Assembly (NCBI RefSeq): GCF_003149675.1
Contig: NZ_LWMS01000008.1
Span: forward strand, 1 to 32,255
Length of the DNA stretch: 32,255 nt
Direction: 5' to 3'
Origin: Methanosphaera cuniculi
Lineage (GTDB): Archaea > Methanobacteriota > Methanobacteria > Methanobacteriales > Methanobacteriaceae
Shown here in pieces: positions 7,414 to 16,499 of the stretch; positions within the stretch are counted from its first letter, which is position 1; the number at the start of each line of letters is the position of its first letter. The translations under genes were made by a program, and so were the position numbers. The notes beneath the pieces were generated by a model that ran no database searches, was not told the origin of the DNA, and saw nothing but the letters and a program-made list of their open reading frames with translations.

Positions 7414-7749
7414 TCACCTCCACATTGTTAGTTTTATCATTTTTAGGATTATCATTATACCTATGCCTGCTAGAAGTCCTGTAATTAATCGTAGTTTATT
7501 GTTACTTTCACGGAGTTTAAGTGCTTGTGTTGTTCCATCAACTAGACATGGTATGATAAGTAGTATTGCTGTGTAGAGGTAAAGTTGTGTGTAGTGTATT
7601 GGTATAAAGTATGCATATATGAGATATATGATCATTGTAATGTAAAGTCCTGTGCACCGGGCACATACTGGGAATTGATGATTATGGAAGAAAAATGATC
7701 GTTCTGGTCTTCTGTGGCAAATAAATTTTGATAAACGATTAAAATCCAT
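7414..7749 (-). CDS. DUF2085 family membrane protein
   Basis: The 111-residue protein has the hallmarks of the DUF2085 family: CHRRPERSFFFHNHQFPVCA near the N terminus with conserved Cys/His, ARCTGLY, a central pair of membrane segments (about 34-54 and 57-76), DGTTQALKLRESNN, and a third segment (about 87-105). The Cys/His cluster suggests metal binding, but the family has no established function. The gene is short for the family yet complete. It leads a two-gene unit with the Ser-rich protein. A palindrome AAAAGTACTTTT lies about 50 bp upstream. Confidence 0.85.
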   Translation of the reverse strand: MDFNRLSKFICHRRPERSFFFHNHQFPVCARCTGLYITMIIYLIYAYFIPIHYTQLYLYTAILLIIPCLVDGTTQALKLRESNNKLRLITGLLAGIGIMIILKMIKLTMWR

Positions 7750-7800
7750 AATATTAGTTTATAGTAGGTTATATTTAAATTATAGTGTTTAAAGTCATTT

Positions 7801-7825
7801 AAAAGTACTTTTAAAGGTACTTTTA
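7801..7825. promoter_or_regulatory. Palindrome and repeat, possible operator
   Basis: AAAAGTACTTTT (7801-7812) is a perfect 12-bp palindrome; a partial copy, AAGGTACTTTTA, follows directly. The pair sits about 50 bp upstream of the DUF2085 start and 170-190 bp upstream of ilvC. A regulator site is an inference from symmetry and repetition. Confidence 0.3.
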
Positions 7826-7991
7826 TGAATTTATTGTTATTTTAGGTATTTTATAGCCTCAAATAATATCATTTTACTAAAAAGAATATTTAATTTTATA
7901 TAACCTAAATTACAAATAGTATATTATAATCAAAAAAAAATTTTTAATATATTAAAATAATTTTACAAAACTATAAGGAGTACTCGATAAA

Positions 7992-8984
7992 ATGAAACTT
8001 TATTACGATGATGACGTAAATACAAATGTTTTAGCAGATAAAACAATCGCAGTTATAGGATATGGAAGTCAAGGAAGAGGTCAAGCACTAAACATGCATG
8101 ATAGTGGTCTTGATGTTGTTGTAGGACTTCGTGAAGGTGGAAAATCCTGGGAAAAAGCAAAAGAAGACGGACTTAATGTAATGACTGTTGAAGAAGCAGC
8201 AAAAAAAGCTGACATCATACACATATTAATACCTGATGAAATACAAAAAGATGTATTTGAAACACAAATTAAAGACAACCTAGAACCAGGAAACACAATC
8301 TCATTTTCACACGGATACAACATACACTTCAACCGTATAAGAGTACCAGAAGATATAAACGTAACAATGATCGCACCAAAAGGACCAGGATCAAAAGTAC
8401 GTGAAACATACCTTGATGGATTTGGAATTCCAGGTCTAATAGCAATAGAACAAGATGCAACAGGAAATGCATTTGATATTGCAAGTGAAATGGCAAAAGC
8501 AGTAGGATTAACCCGTGCTGGAGTTGTTGAAACAACATTCAGAGAAGAAACAGAAACAGACCTCTTCGGAGAACAAGCAGTATTATGTGGAGGATTAACC
8601 GCACTAATAAAAGCTGGATTTGAAACACTTGTTGAAGCAGGATACCAACCAGAAATGGCATACTTTGAAACTTGCCACGAAATGAAACTCATCGTTGATC
8701 TAATCTATGAAAAAGGATTTGGAAACATGTGGCATGATGTAAGTAACACAGCAGAATTTGGTGGATTAACAAGACGTGATAGAGTAATCACCAAAGAAGC
8801 AAAAGAAAACATGAAAGAAATCCTTAAAGAAATCCAAAACGGAACATTCTCAACAGAATTTGCAGTAGATGCAGATACATCATACCCAAGACTTTACACA
8901 CAAAGAAGACTTGAAAGTGAAGAAGAAATAGAAACAGTAGGAAAACGTCTAAGAACTGCTTGTGGACTAGAAAAAGAAGAATAG
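7992..8984 (+). CDS. ilvC: Ketol-acid reductoisomerase (NADP+)
   Basis: This enzyme rearranges and reduces acetolactate or acetohydroxybutyrate with NADPH and Mg2+, the second step of valine, leucine and isoleucine synthesis, in the cytoplasm. The 330 residues match the short class I form. Visible: the Rossmann glycine motif GYGSQG (23-28), SHGYNIHF with H107, K130 in APKGPG, metal ligands D190 and E194 (ETDLFGEQ), E226 and E230 (FETCHEMK), and S251 ([11 protein letters not shown]). R47 and S52 fit NADPH binding. The usual QGHAQ is QGRGQ here. GGAG lies 11 bases before ATG. A stem-loop and T-tract follow. ilvE is 3.6 kb further on, not in the same transcript. Confidence 0.97.
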   Translation: MKLYYDDDVNTNVLADKTIAVIGYGSQGRGQALNMHDSGLDVVVGLREGGKSWEKAKEDGLNVMTVEEAAKKADIIHILIPDEIQKDVFETQIKDNLEPGNTISFSHGYNIHFNRIRVPEDINVTMIAPKGPGSKVRETYLDGFGIPGLIAIEQDATGNAFDIASEMAKAVGLTRAGVVETTFREETETDLFGEQAVLCGGLTALIKAGFETLVEAGYQPEMAYFETCHEMKLIVDLIYEKGFGNMWHDVSNTAEFGGLTRRDRVITKEAKENMKEILKEIQNGTFSTEFAVDADTSYPRLYTQRRLESEEEIETVGKRLRTACGLEKEE

Positions 8985-9020
8985 ATAGAAAAAATAATTT
9001 TCTATTCTCTTTTTTAATTT
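8984..9020 (+). terminator. Stem-loop and T-tract after ilvC
   Basis: ATAGAAAA (8985-8992) and TTTTCTAT (8998-9005) form a perfect 8-bp stem with a 5-base loop, right after the stop codon, followed by T-runs from 9010. Archaeal termination mainly needs the T-tract; the stem is an extra. Confidence 0.6.
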
Positions 9021-9173
9021 TTTTTTAACTTACTTAACCCTTTTTTTTAACAATTAACAACTTATTTTATTTTTTTAACAAATTTTTTTTTATTTACAGA
9101 AAAAAAAAATTGAATATTATTACACTAACTTTTTTCTAATTAAATTTTTTAACTAATGGAGATGAATTTTATT

Positions 9174-10208
9174 ATGGTTGAATATTATGTTGGTATGGAT
9201 CATGGAACAACAGCAGTTTCATTTGAAATACTTGATGAAAATCAAAAAGAAGTAGCACATTTAACATTACCACGTGATAAACTTGCAAATAATGAAGTAT
9301 CCTTTAAAGAAGAACTAACTAACACCATAGATACTGAAAAAATAAAACTATTATGTATGTGTTATGGTATGGGAGATGGAATTAATGAAATCACACCATT
9401 AAAAGATGTTAAAAACAATGCAATACAATCACTAAAAGGAGCTGGAAAAGTAACAGGTGGAGGAAGTCAAGTATATAAAGAAATTGAAGAACTAGACATT
9501 CCAGCAATACTAATACCAGGACTACACAGAGATTGTGAATTTCTAGATCCAAGATTTAGGGCAAGCTATTCTCATTGTGCTAGTGCTGAGAAGGTAAGCT
9601 TATCATACTATGCATATAAAAAAACAGGTTGGAAAAATATGATAATTGCTGATATTAGCTCAAATAGTGTATGTATACTAGTTGAAGATGGTATTATAAA
9701 AGGAGCAATGGATGCATGTATTGGTGCTATGGGATTTATTCATGGACCTTTAGATCTTAGTATGTTGCGTGATATTGATGAAAATCGTAAAACTGCTAAT
9801 GAATGCTTCTCACATGCAGGAGTATCAAAAATTGCAAAAGTTAACACCAAAGTTGTAGATACAAAAGATGAAATTATAAAAAAAGCAGTAAATAATGATG
9901 AAAATGCACTTTTAGCTATTGATTCTTTAGTAATGAGTGTTGTTATGGAAATATATGGTCTTTATGGTATAATGAATAATCCTATTGATGGTATTATATT
10001 AACAGGTTCAGCAGGTGTGATGCATGATCCTATTGATATTAGTAAAATGATAGAAAAAAAGATAGAAAAACTTGCACAAGTAAAAGTTTTAACATCAAAA
10101 AGTGGTGCTATTGGAAGTGCAATGATAGCATATGATATTATAAATGAAAATAAAAATAGTATTCTTGGTATTAATGTTAAAAAAAGAAAGCTAAAAAAAG
10201 AGGGTTAA
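9174..10208 (+). CDS. Methanogenesis marker protein 12
   Basis: The sequence fits the methanogen-specific marker 12 family, related in fold to ASKHA (sugar kinase/Hsp70/actin) proteins such as Kae1 and HypF. Visible: phosphate-1-like motif GMDHGTTAVSF near the N terminus, GAGKVTGGGSQVY, an ADISSNSVCILVEDG second phosphate loop, and ILTGSAGVMHDP in the adenosine region. The exact role is not established. Three in-frame ATGs occur at 9156, 9162 and 9174; I choose 9174 (344 residues) because GGAGATGA at 9158-9165 then serves as its Shine-Dalgarno and because MVEYYVGMDHG places the first motif at the start. It converges with surE, leaving 4 bp between the stop codons. Confidence 0.88.
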   Translation: MVEYYVGMDHGTTAVSFEILDENQKEVAHLTLPRDKLANNEVSFKEELTNTIDTEKIKLLCMCYGMGDGINEITPLKDVKNNAIQSLKGAGKVTGGGSQVYKEIEELDIPAILIPGLHRDCEFLDPRFRASYSHCASAEKVSLSYYAYKKTGWKNMIIADISSNSVCILVEDGIIKGAMDACIGAMGFIHGPLDLSMLRDIDENRKTANECFSHAGVSKIAKVNTKVVDTKDEIIKKAVNNDENALLAIDSLVMSVVMEIYGLYGIMNNPIDGIILTGSAGVMHDPIDISKMIEKKIEKLAQVKVLTSKSGAIGSAMIAYDIINENKNSILGINVKKRKLKKEG

Positions 10209-10212
10209 ATTC

Positions 10213-10983
10213 TTATTTTAACCATTTTTCAATATCCTCATATACTGTCATATCAAGTGATAATGGTGTGATTACTGGCTGATTTTTAGTATGCATATTA
10301 TTTACATCAGTATTTTCATCATCTTTCATTATAATATCTCCTTTTATCCAGTAGTAAGGATGTCCATATGGGTCACGTCTTTCTTCTACATCTGTTGTAT
10401 ACATACGATTTGCAAGGTGTGATTGTATTATTTCATCACTTTCAGGCTTTGCTGGTATGTTAAGATTAAGTATATCTGTGTTTTCTGGCATTCCATATTT
10501 TATAACATTTTTAACAACACGTCTTAGAATTTTTTTAGCATATGTAAAATCTATTTCTGATACTCCATCTTTAAATTTTAGATCTTCACGGTCAATTTGA
10601 AGTGATACTGCTATTGATGGAATATGATGTGATGCTGCTTCAAATGTAGCACCTAGAGTACCACTAGTTGTAATACTTTTTGATAGATTTTCACCAATGT
10701 TAATACCTGATATTACAAGATCAGGTTTTCCATCCATTATATGATGTGTTCCTATGATTAATGAGTCTGTAGGTGTTCCTGTTACAGCATATCCATAGCT
10801 TCCATCTGCTAGTTTTCTTTTAAATATGCGAAGGGGCTTCATTAGTGTTATTGCATGTCCTACCCCACTTTGTTGTGTTTGTGGTGCTACAACTGTTACA
10901 TCACCAAGGTCTTCTACTGCCTGTTTTACTGCTAGTATTCCACCTGAGGTTAGTCCATCATCATTTGTTATTAAGATTTTCAT
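10213..10983 (-). CDS. surE: 5'/3'-nucleotidase SurE
   Basis: SurE removes phosphate from nucleoside 5'- and 3'-monophosphates and from short polyphosphate, using a divalent metal. The 256 residues match the family. Metal ligands are D8 and D9 in ITNDDG, S39 in QQSGVG, and N95 in SGINIGENL; TGTPTDS (68-74) is also typical. ATG 10983 has no Shine-Dalgarno, and a TATA-like stretch on the minus strand lies about 35-45 bp upstream, so a leaderless or short-leader transcript is likely. The gene ends 4 bp from the marker 12 stop on the other strand, so the two transcripts must overlap. Confidence 0.96.
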   Translation of the reverse strand: MKILITNDDGLTSGGILAVKQAVEDLGDVTVVAPQTQQSGVGHAITLMKPLRIFKRKLADGSYGYAVTGTPTDSLIIGTHHIMDGKPDLVISGINIGENLSKSITTSGTLGATFEAASHHIPSIAVSLQIDREDLKFKDGVSEIDFTYAKKILRRVVKNVIKYGMPENTDILNLNIPAKPESDEIIQSHLANRMYTTDVEERRDPYGHPYYWIKGDIIMKDDENTDVNNMHTKNQPVITPLSLDMTVYEDIEKWLK

Positions 10984-11134
10984 AATTACTATTTTTATTT
11001 TTTCTTTTTATTATAGATAATTTATAATATTTGTATGAATAAAAATATAAACCAATATAAATAATATAATTTTTTTTAGAAAAAAATAATATAATATAAT
11101 AAAAAAAAATTTTTTTAAATATGAGGGAATTGTT

Positions 11135-12037
11135 TTGGAGAAAGAACGATTGGTAAACTTTATTTCTACTATCATGGATGATAGTGGATTTAATGTAACA
11201 AAAAATTATAGAGTTGGAAATGAGACTATAGACATCTATGGAACTCTCAGAACTAAAGCTGGAGAAGTAGGTGTTGTTGTAGCATGTAAAAACTATGAAG
11301 AACCATGGACTGTAGGACTTGAAGTAGTAAAAGATATGGAAAAGTTAGCACGAAAAGTACATGCATCTAAGATTATAATATTTACAACTAGTAGCTACTC
11401 ACATGCTTGTGCTATATATGCTCAGAAAAGAAATATTAAACTTGTAGATCGTAAAGGATTAATTAAAATTGCAAAAAACTATGCTGAAAGAAGAAACATT
11501 GTATCAGAACCAGTAGTAAGTTATGAAGATGAATACAGTGGTTATAATGCTCCAGTTAATCGTAAACCAGCACGATTAGATTCAAAAAGTCATGGGGGAA
11601 GATTTAGTCATAGACAAAAATCTCAACGAAGCAGTAGATCATCAAATATGTATTCATCAAGACCTAGTGCATATAGTAACTCAGGTTATACGAACCGTTC
11701 ACGTAGTGGAGGACATTTTTCATTAAGTAAACCTTCAGTAGGTTCAGGTATGATGAATAAGATGTCAAATGTTAATATAAGTGGTATGCTTGATTTATAT
11801 GAAAATCATCAAATAATTTACTTAATTATTTTAATAATACTTGCATCTGCTGTTGCATACTTATTTAGTCTTGTTACATCAGGTCCTTTTACTGGTCTTG
11901 GTAAGATTATTACAAGTGCTATTATATGTTTTGGTGGTCTTGGATTAGTTGAACGTAATATTTCAAATCTTATCTTTAAAGCTGGAATTATATTCTTTAT
12001 TTCAATAATAATATCAATTATTATAACAACAATGTAA
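11135..12037 (+). CDS. Mrr-like restriction-endonuclease-fold protein with membrane tail
   Basis: Residues 1-120 fit the PD-(D/E)xK nuclease fold of Mrr-type proteins: an N-terminal helix, ETIDIYG with D33, VVVACKNYEEPW with K52, and later strands (SKIIIFTTSSYS, IKLVDRKGLI). In active members the residue two before the lysine is E or Q; here it is A50, so catalysis is doubtful. Residues 130-210 are a flexible Ser/Arg/Tyr-rich linker and 225-300 hold about three membrane helices. The start is TTG at 11135, with GAGGGA 7-8 bases upstream. A nuclease-like domain tied to the membrane is unusual; a DNA-anchoring role is one option. It is transcribed divergently from surE. Confidence 0.72.
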   Translation: MEKERLVNFISTIMDDSGFNVTKNYRVGNETIDIYGTLRTKAGEVGVVVACKNYEEPWTVGLEVVKDMEKLARKVHASKIIIFTTSSYSHACAIYAQKRNIKLVDRKGLIKIAKNYAERRNIVSEPVVSYEDEYSGYNAPVNRKPARLDSKSHGGRFSHRQKSQRSSRSSNMYSSRPSAYSNSGYTNRSRSGGHFSLSKPSVGSGMMNKMSNVNISGMLDLYENHQIIYLIILIILASAVAYLFSLVTSGPFTGLGKIITSAIICFGGLGLVERNISNLIFKAGIIFFISIIISIIITTM

Positions 12038-12318
12038 GAAATGTTAAAATATTTTACCAATTTTAGATTCTTTTATTTTTTTTTAACCACCTCTAAAACT
12101 TACTATTTTTTTTGGAAATTCTACATTTTTTTTATAAAGTAATTAATTAGTTAATTATAAGTTATAATTTATGTAATTTTAAGTTTTAAGTGTATAAGTT
12201 ATAAGTTTTTAGGTCATAAAAAAAATTAGAAAAAACATTGAAACTATTAGTAAAAATTAAATTCATAAAAATTAGTAATTAAATTCATAAAAATTAGTAA
12301 TTAAATTTAAAAGTAAAA
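12038..12318. other. Noncoding region between the Mrr-like gene and tRNA-Val
   Basis: No gene. It holds ACCACCTCT followed by T8 (12086-12113), a likely terminator for the Mrr-like gene; a stretch at 12160-12212 that shares two exact words with the region upstream of hef (TATAATTTATGTAATT at 12163-12178 and TTATAAGTTTTTAG at 12199-12212); and a short tandem repeat listed separately. Confidence 0.5.
12246..12312. repeat. Short tandem repeat, about 22-bp period, three units
   Basis: Units start at 12246 (25 bp, with a 3-bp insertion), 12271 (22 bp, exact) and 12293 (20 bp, truncated), each beginning ATTAGTAA and holding AATTAAATT. It lies directly behind the 3' end of tRNA-Val and may take part in its termination or simply be slippage in AT-rich DNA. 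Confidence 0.75.
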
Positions 12319-12390
12319 TGGGCCGGAGGAGATTTGAACTCCTGATCCCCTCCTTGTAAGGGAGGTATCATACCCCTAGACCACCAGCCC
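12319..12390 (-). tRNA. tRNA-Val (anticodon TAC)
   Basis: Read on the minus strand: acceptor GGGCTGG pairs with CCGGCCC (one G-T pair), the anticodon stem is CCTCC/GGAGG with loop CTTACAA, and the T arm is AGGAG-TTCAAAT-CTCCT. The anticodon lies at 12356-12358 and reads valine codons GTA and related. No CCA is encoded and no intron is seen. It closely follows the known archaeal tRNA-Val pattern. The transcript leaves divergently from ilvE. Confidence 0.95.
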
Positions 12391-12415
12391 AGTGAAAAAA
12401 TAACTTTTTAATTCA

Positions 12416-12465
12416 AGCCCTGTAATCAGGCTCTATTCAATACTTTATCGTAAGTTATATATAAA
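12416..12465 (-). promoter_or_regulatory. tRNA-Val promoter and leader hairpin
   Basis: Minus-strand TTTATATATA (12456-12465) fits an archaeal TATA box. It is about 65 bp from the mature 5' end, so a leader of some 40 bases is expected. That leader would contain AGCC-TG-ATTA-CA-GGGCT (12416-12432), a 6-bp stem with one bulged base. Confidence 0.5.
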
Positions 12466-12559
12466 CGTTTCGGTATGATGTTTTATGATCAATACTAATA
12501 ATAATTATATTCATAAAAAAACAAACATAATAATATAAAAATTTGAAGGAAAAAGGAAA

Positions 12560-13480
12560 ATGGCACTCGATGAAACAGAAAAAATATGGTTTAACGGAGA
12601 ATTAATAGACTGGAAAGACGCACAAATACACGTACTATCACACGTTGTTCACTATGGAAGTAGCGTATTTGAAGGACTAAGATGCTACGATACAGAAAAT
12701 GGACCTGCAGTATTTAGACTAAAAGATCACATGAAAAGACTAAAAGACTCAGCAAAAGTATACCGCATGGACATACCATATACAATAGAACAACTATGTG
12801 AAGGAGTAAAAGACACAATTAACATAAACAAAATCAAATCATGCTACGTAAGACCAATAGCATTCCGTGGATACAATGAACTTGGAGTATACCCACTAAA
12901 CTGTCCAGTAGAAACTGTAATAGCAGTATGGGCATGGGGACAATACCTAGGTGAAGATGCACTAGAACAAGGAATTGACATATGCACATCAACCTGGAGA
13001 AAAATGGCACCAGATACAATGCCAAACATGGCAAAAGCAGGATCCAACTACATGAACTCACAACTATCTAAAATGGAAGCAACAATGAATGGATACAAAG
13101 AAAGTGTACTACTAAACTATTCAGGAAATGTAGCAGAAGGATCAGGTGAAAACATTTTCTTAATAGAAGATGGTAAAATATACACACCAGATCTAGGTTC
13201 ATCAGTACTACGAGGAATAACCAGAGACACAGTAATAACAATAGCAGAAGATCTAGGATATGAAGTATCACAAGAAATCATATCACGTGAAAGACTGTAC
13301 TTAGCAGATGAAGTATTCTTCACAGGATCAGCAGCAGAACTATCCCCTATAAGATCAATAGACCAAATACAAATTGGAAAAGGAAAACGTGGACCAATCA
13401 CCAAAAAACTACAAGATGCACTCTTTGACATAATCAACAACAGAGTAGAAGACGAACATGGATGGTTAGACTTTATATAA
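12560..13480 (+). CDS. ilvE: Branched-chain amino acid aminotransferase
   Basis: This PLP enzyme makes valine, leucine and isoleucine from their 2-oxo acids with glutamate as amino donor. The 306 residues match class IV aminotransferases: IWFNGEL and [13 protein letters not shown] at the N terminus, the PLP lysine K159 in [18 protein letters not shown] (194-200), GITRD, and [15 protein letters not shown]-amino acid aminotransferase or ADC lyase share the fold, but the lysine context and the EGLRCY motif favour IlvE. GAAGG and AAGGA lie just before the ATG. TATA-like TAATTATATT is near 12503. A hairpin and T-tract follow the stop. Confidence 0.95.
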   Translation: MALDETEKIWFNGELIDWKDAQIHVLSHVVHYGSSVFEGLRCYDTENGPAVFRLKDHMKRLKDSAKVYRMDIPYTIEQLCEGVKDTININKIKSCYVRPIAFRGYNELGVYPLNCPVETVIAVWAWGQYLGEDALEQGIDICTSTWRKMAPDTMPNMAKAGSNYMNSQLSKMEATMNGYKESVLLNYSGNVAEGSGENIFLIEDGKIYTPDLGSSVLRGITRDTVITIAEDLGYEVSQEIISRERLYLADEVFFTGSAAELSPIRSIDQIQIGKGKRGPITKKLQDALFDIINNRVEDEHGWLDFI

Positions 13481-13517
13481 AACTAAAGTCTCCCTTACTC
13501 TCCCACACTTTTTTTTA
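13469..13517 (+). terminator. Terminator of ilvE
   Basis: GACTTTA (13469-13475) and TAAAGTC (13484-13490) form a perfect 7-bp stem that overlaps the stop codon. A C-rich stretch (TCTCCCTTACTCTCCCACAC) and T8 follow. Confidence 0.6.
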
Positions 13518-13582
13518 ATATTACTACTTTTTTTTAGATAAATTAACTTTAAATAAATTCTAGGTACATAACTAATTTTAGG

Positions 13583-13620
13583 AAAGAAAAAAAATAAGTG
13601 GATTACACCTTACTTTTCTT
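13583..13620 (+). promoter_or_regulatory. Possible hairpin upstream of uppP
   Basis: AAGTGG and CCTTACTT can pair around ATTACA with a two-base bulge, and the flanks (AAAGAAAAA / CTTTTC) extend the stem. It lies about 85-115 bp upstream of uppP. It may be a terminator relic or a leader structure. Confidence 0.25.
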
Positions 13621-13700
13621 TTACTTAAAAAAAATACTACTAATATAAGAGAAAAAAATGCACTATTTTTTTATTTAAAAAAAAGGAGAGAATATAAAAT

Positions 13701-14531
13701 ATGTTAGATATAATTAGTGCAATTATCTTAGGAGCAGTTCAAGGAATAAGTGAATTTCTACCAATAAGTAGTTCAGGACACTTGGTTATTGTACCAGCAC
13801 TTCTAGGTGTACAAACAACAATAGTATTTGATACTATACTTCATCTTGGAACACTTGTTGCTATATTCACATTCTTCTGGCATGATATAATAGATCTTAT
13901 CAAAGGATTTATTCTAAGTATAATTGACTTAACAGAATCAAAAGAAAAATTTATAGAGGGAATCAGAAACACACCTGCCAAAAGACTTTTATGGCTTCTT
14001 ATAATTGCTACAATACCAACAGGAATAATAGGATTACTTTTCAAAGATGCTGTTGAAACAATATTTAGAGGAACAGTATTTGTAGGAGTATTTCTGGTAA
14101 TAACAGGTTTTATCTTATACTTTGCAGAAAGAAGACCATCAGGTGATAAGAAAATACGCAAGATGAGTTTTAAAGATGCAATAATGATTGGTATATGTCA
14201 AGGATTTGCTGTACTACCTGGTATATCACGTTCAGGAACAACAATAGCAGCAGGACTTTTTGAAGGATTAAATCGAGAATATGCTGCTAGATACAGTTTC
14301 TTATTATGTATTCCTGCAGTACTCGGAGCTGGTCTTATTCAAGCAAAAGATATTGTTACACTTGATGTATCAACAACAGTTCTAGTTGCAGGATTTATAT
14401 CATCAGTAATATTTGGTTATCTTTCAATTAAATTATTACTTAAAATGATTGAAGGCTGGAGTCTTGACATCTTTGCATATTACTGTTGGATTGTAGGAAT
14501 ATTAACAGCAGTAATTTCACTTGCAATATAA
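13701..14531 (+). CDS. uppP: Undecaprenyl-diphosphatase (UppP/BacA family)
   Basis: This integral membrane enzyme recycles undecaprenyl diphosphate to the monophosphate carrier; in Methanobacteriales that carrier is used in pseudomurein and glycan assembly. The 276 residues match the family, with about eight membrane segments. Catalytic motifs are visible: QGISEFLPISSSGH (Q14, E18, S23-S25) and PGISRSGTT (173-181, with R177). The gene has a good ribosome binding site (AAGGAGAG, 9-12 bases before ATG). It converges with kae1-bud32; the 71 bp between them are filled by A- and G-runs. Confidence 0.95.
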   Translation: MLDIISAIILGAVQGISEFLPISSSGHLVIVPALLGVQTTIVFDTILHLGTLVAIFTFFWHDIIDLIKGFILSIIDLTESKEKFIEGIRNTPAKRLLWLLIIATIPTGIIGLLFKDAVETIFRGTVFVGVFLVITGFILYFAERRPSGDKKIRKMSFKDAIMIGICQGFAVLPGISRSGTTIAAGLFEGLNREYAARYSFLLCIPAVLGAGLIQAKDIVTLDVSTTVLVAGFISSVIFGYLSIKLLLKMIEGWSLDIFAYYCWIVGILTAVISLAI

Positions 14532-14602
14532 GACCAAAGATAAGTTTCAATTAAAAAAAAAAAAAAAGTTAAAAGTTTTTAGGGGGGGAGGATAATTTTT
14601 TT

Positions 14603-16210
14603 TTATAGATATCTTCCTCTTTTTTCTATTTCATCTATTTTTTTATTTATTTTTTTATTATTATATCCTTCAAGGATTATGTTAAATAGTTCTTCTGCTT
14701 TTTGAGGAACAATTGTTTTAAATGATTTTTTTAATACTAATAAATCAGTTCCATAGTCTTCTTCAAGGTTACTGTATTTTCCAAGACCAAAGTCAATAAA
14801 TACAGGTGTTGTTTTATCAACCAGGATATTTGCAAGTGTTAAATCTCCATGTATTATATTATTTTCATGTAGTTTTGCAATATCTGCTCCTATATTATGT
14901 AGTATTTCATTTATATTGATAGTTTCATCATCTATTATGTCATTAAGTTGTGGTGATTTTATTTTTTCTAGTACTAATTTTTTATCAACTAAGTTAATGT
15001 GGTAAATGTATGGTGTTTTTACTTGTGCTTTTTTAGCATCGTTTATTAGTTTGGCTTCCTGTTTTATTCGTTCAGATCTTAGTTTTTCATCTAGCTGATC
15101 TATACGATAATTCTTTTTTACTCGTTCTTTTATGATTGATTCATTATTATCCCACATAGCTTCAATAATATCAGCTTCAGCACCTTTATTTATCATATTA
15201 TCAGGAAGATCTATGTTATGCTTAAAGTCATGATCTATCCATGTAACAGGTACTTGGTCTGTTCTATACTTAGGATTAATATAACTATTTTTAATACCAG
15301 TAAGTTTTTCATCATATGCAAGTAATCCTACCTGTGCAATCATAGAACCATTATCACCACAATACTTCATAGGAGGCATGTAAAAATCAACATAATGTTC
15401 ATCACACATTTCTTTAAGCATCAAACGTAGTGTCTTATTTGCAGCAACACCACCACAAAGTAATACTTCATCTTTATTAGTATAACTTATTGCACGTTCT
15501 GTAACCTCACAAAGCATTGCAAAACATGTCTGTTGGAAACTATTACAAATAACATCTAAAGGAACACCTTTTTTATATTTTGAAATTGCACTTGTTAAAA
15601 TACCTGAAAAGGATAAATCCATTCCTTTTACAACATATGGTAATTCTACAACATCATCTGTATTAAGAGCATGCTTTTCAATAATAGGACCTCCAGGATG
15701 ACCAAGTCCTATATCACGTGAAAACTGATCAAGACAATTACCAATAGCAATATCAAGTGTCTCACCAATAATTCTGTAACGTCCTGCCTCATAACTAATA
15801 ATCTGTGTATTACCACCACTAGTATAAAGAGTAACAGGATCCGTAGCACCTGTTGTAAGTTTTCCAATCTCAACATGACCAATACAATGATTAACACCAA
15901 TTAAGGGAACATTAAGATTTTGTGAAAGACTACGTGCAGCAGTAGCAATAGTACGAAGAGCAGGGCCAAGTCCAGGACCTTTAGCAAATGATACTAAGTC
16001 AATGTCTTCAAGTGTAAGATTTGACTCACTAAGTGCATCTTGAATGAGTGGTACTATGTGTTGTGCATGAAACTCTGCTGCATCACGTGGATGAATACCT
16101 CCTACCTCAGGATACAATTGATCACCACAAGTTGCAAGAATATTACCATCAGAATCCACAATACCAATACCAGTTTTTTCAGCAGTACCTTCAATACCAA
16201 GACATATCAT
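14603..16210 (-). CDS. kae1-bud32: Bifunctional Kae1-Bud32 (KEOPS tRNA t6A synthase/kinase)
   Basis: KEOPS adds threonylcarbamoyl to A37 of ANN-decoding tRNAs. Kae1 (residues 1 to about 325) shows the metal site H108/H112 in NHCIGH, SGGN (131-134), GHPGGP (170-175), and D286 in CGDNGSMIA. A linker leads to the Bud32 kinase/ATPase (about 340-535): IIHGDLTLANIL with D456 and N461, FIDFGLG with D473, and the conserved C-terminal RGRYL. The fusion is known in several archaea and fixes a 1:1 ratio. The start ATG 16210 has AAGGAGG 8 bases upstream. On the minus strand the 3' side has CCTCCCCCCC then A/T runs (14567-14593), a likely terminator. It is divergent from the cobT-like gene. Confidence 0.97.
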   Translation of the reverse strand: MICLGIEGTAEKTGIGIVDSDGNILATCGDQLYPEVGGIHPRDAAEFHAQHIVPLIQDALSESNLTLEDIDLVSFAKGPGLGPALRTIATAARSLSQNLNVPLIGVNHCIGHVEIGKLTTGATDPVTLYTSGGNTQIISYEAGRYRIIGETLDIAIGNCLDQFSRDIGLGHPGGPIIEKHALNTDDVVELPYVVKGMDLSFSGILTSAISKYKKGVPLDVICNSFQQTCFAMLCEVTERAISYTNKDEVLLCGGVAANKTLRLMLKEMCDEHYVDFYMPPMKYCGDNGSMIAQVGLLAYDEKLTGIKNSYINPKYRTDQVPVTWIDHDFKHNIDLPDNMINKGAEADIIEAMWDNNESIIKERVKKNYRIDQLDEKLRSERIKQEAKLINDAKKAQVKTPYIYHINLVDKKLVLEKIKSPQLNDIIDDETININEILHNIGADIAKLHENNIIHGDLTLANILVDKTTPVFIDFGLGKYSNLEEDYGTDLLVLKKSFKTIVPQKAEELFNIILEGYNNKKINKKIDEIEKRGRYL

Positions 16211-16499
16211 CCTGTCATCCTCCTTATTATTTTCTATTTCCTTTATTTATGAATTTATAATATTTTATTAAATTTTACTTGCTATTTTGATAAATAAATA
16301 AGTTATATTTTACTTCTACATAAAAATATTTTCATAAAATTTTAAAAGCTTGATAATTATATTTAAATATATAAATCTAATATTTTAAAAATGTATTATT
16401 TTATTTTATAGTAATAATGAATATAGAATGCTACTTGAAAAAATTTTTAGATTTAAAAAAAAACAATGGCTATAACCCATATAAGGAGATAAACAAACA

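Noticed and set aside
7406-7423. GTG start at 7423 for the Ser-rich protein
   Set aside because: This codon overlaps the Shine-Dalgarno GGAGGTGA of ATG 7405, which has ideal spacing.
7750-7991. Riboswitch or attenuator upstream of ilvC
   Set aside because: The sequence is nearly all A and T with no stable conserved fold; only a palindrome near the divergent gene stands out.
8081-8692. 203-residue open frame antisense to ilvC
   Set aside because: Opposite a fully conserved enzyme gene, Ser/Cys-rich, no family features.
9156-9173. Earlier ATG starts (9156 and 9162) for marker 12
   Set aside because: They lie in the ribosome binding sequence for ATG 9174.
12246-12312. Integration (att) site at the 3' end of tRNA-Val
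   Set aside because: The short repeats do not copy any part of the tRNA, and no second tRNA fragment was found in the window.
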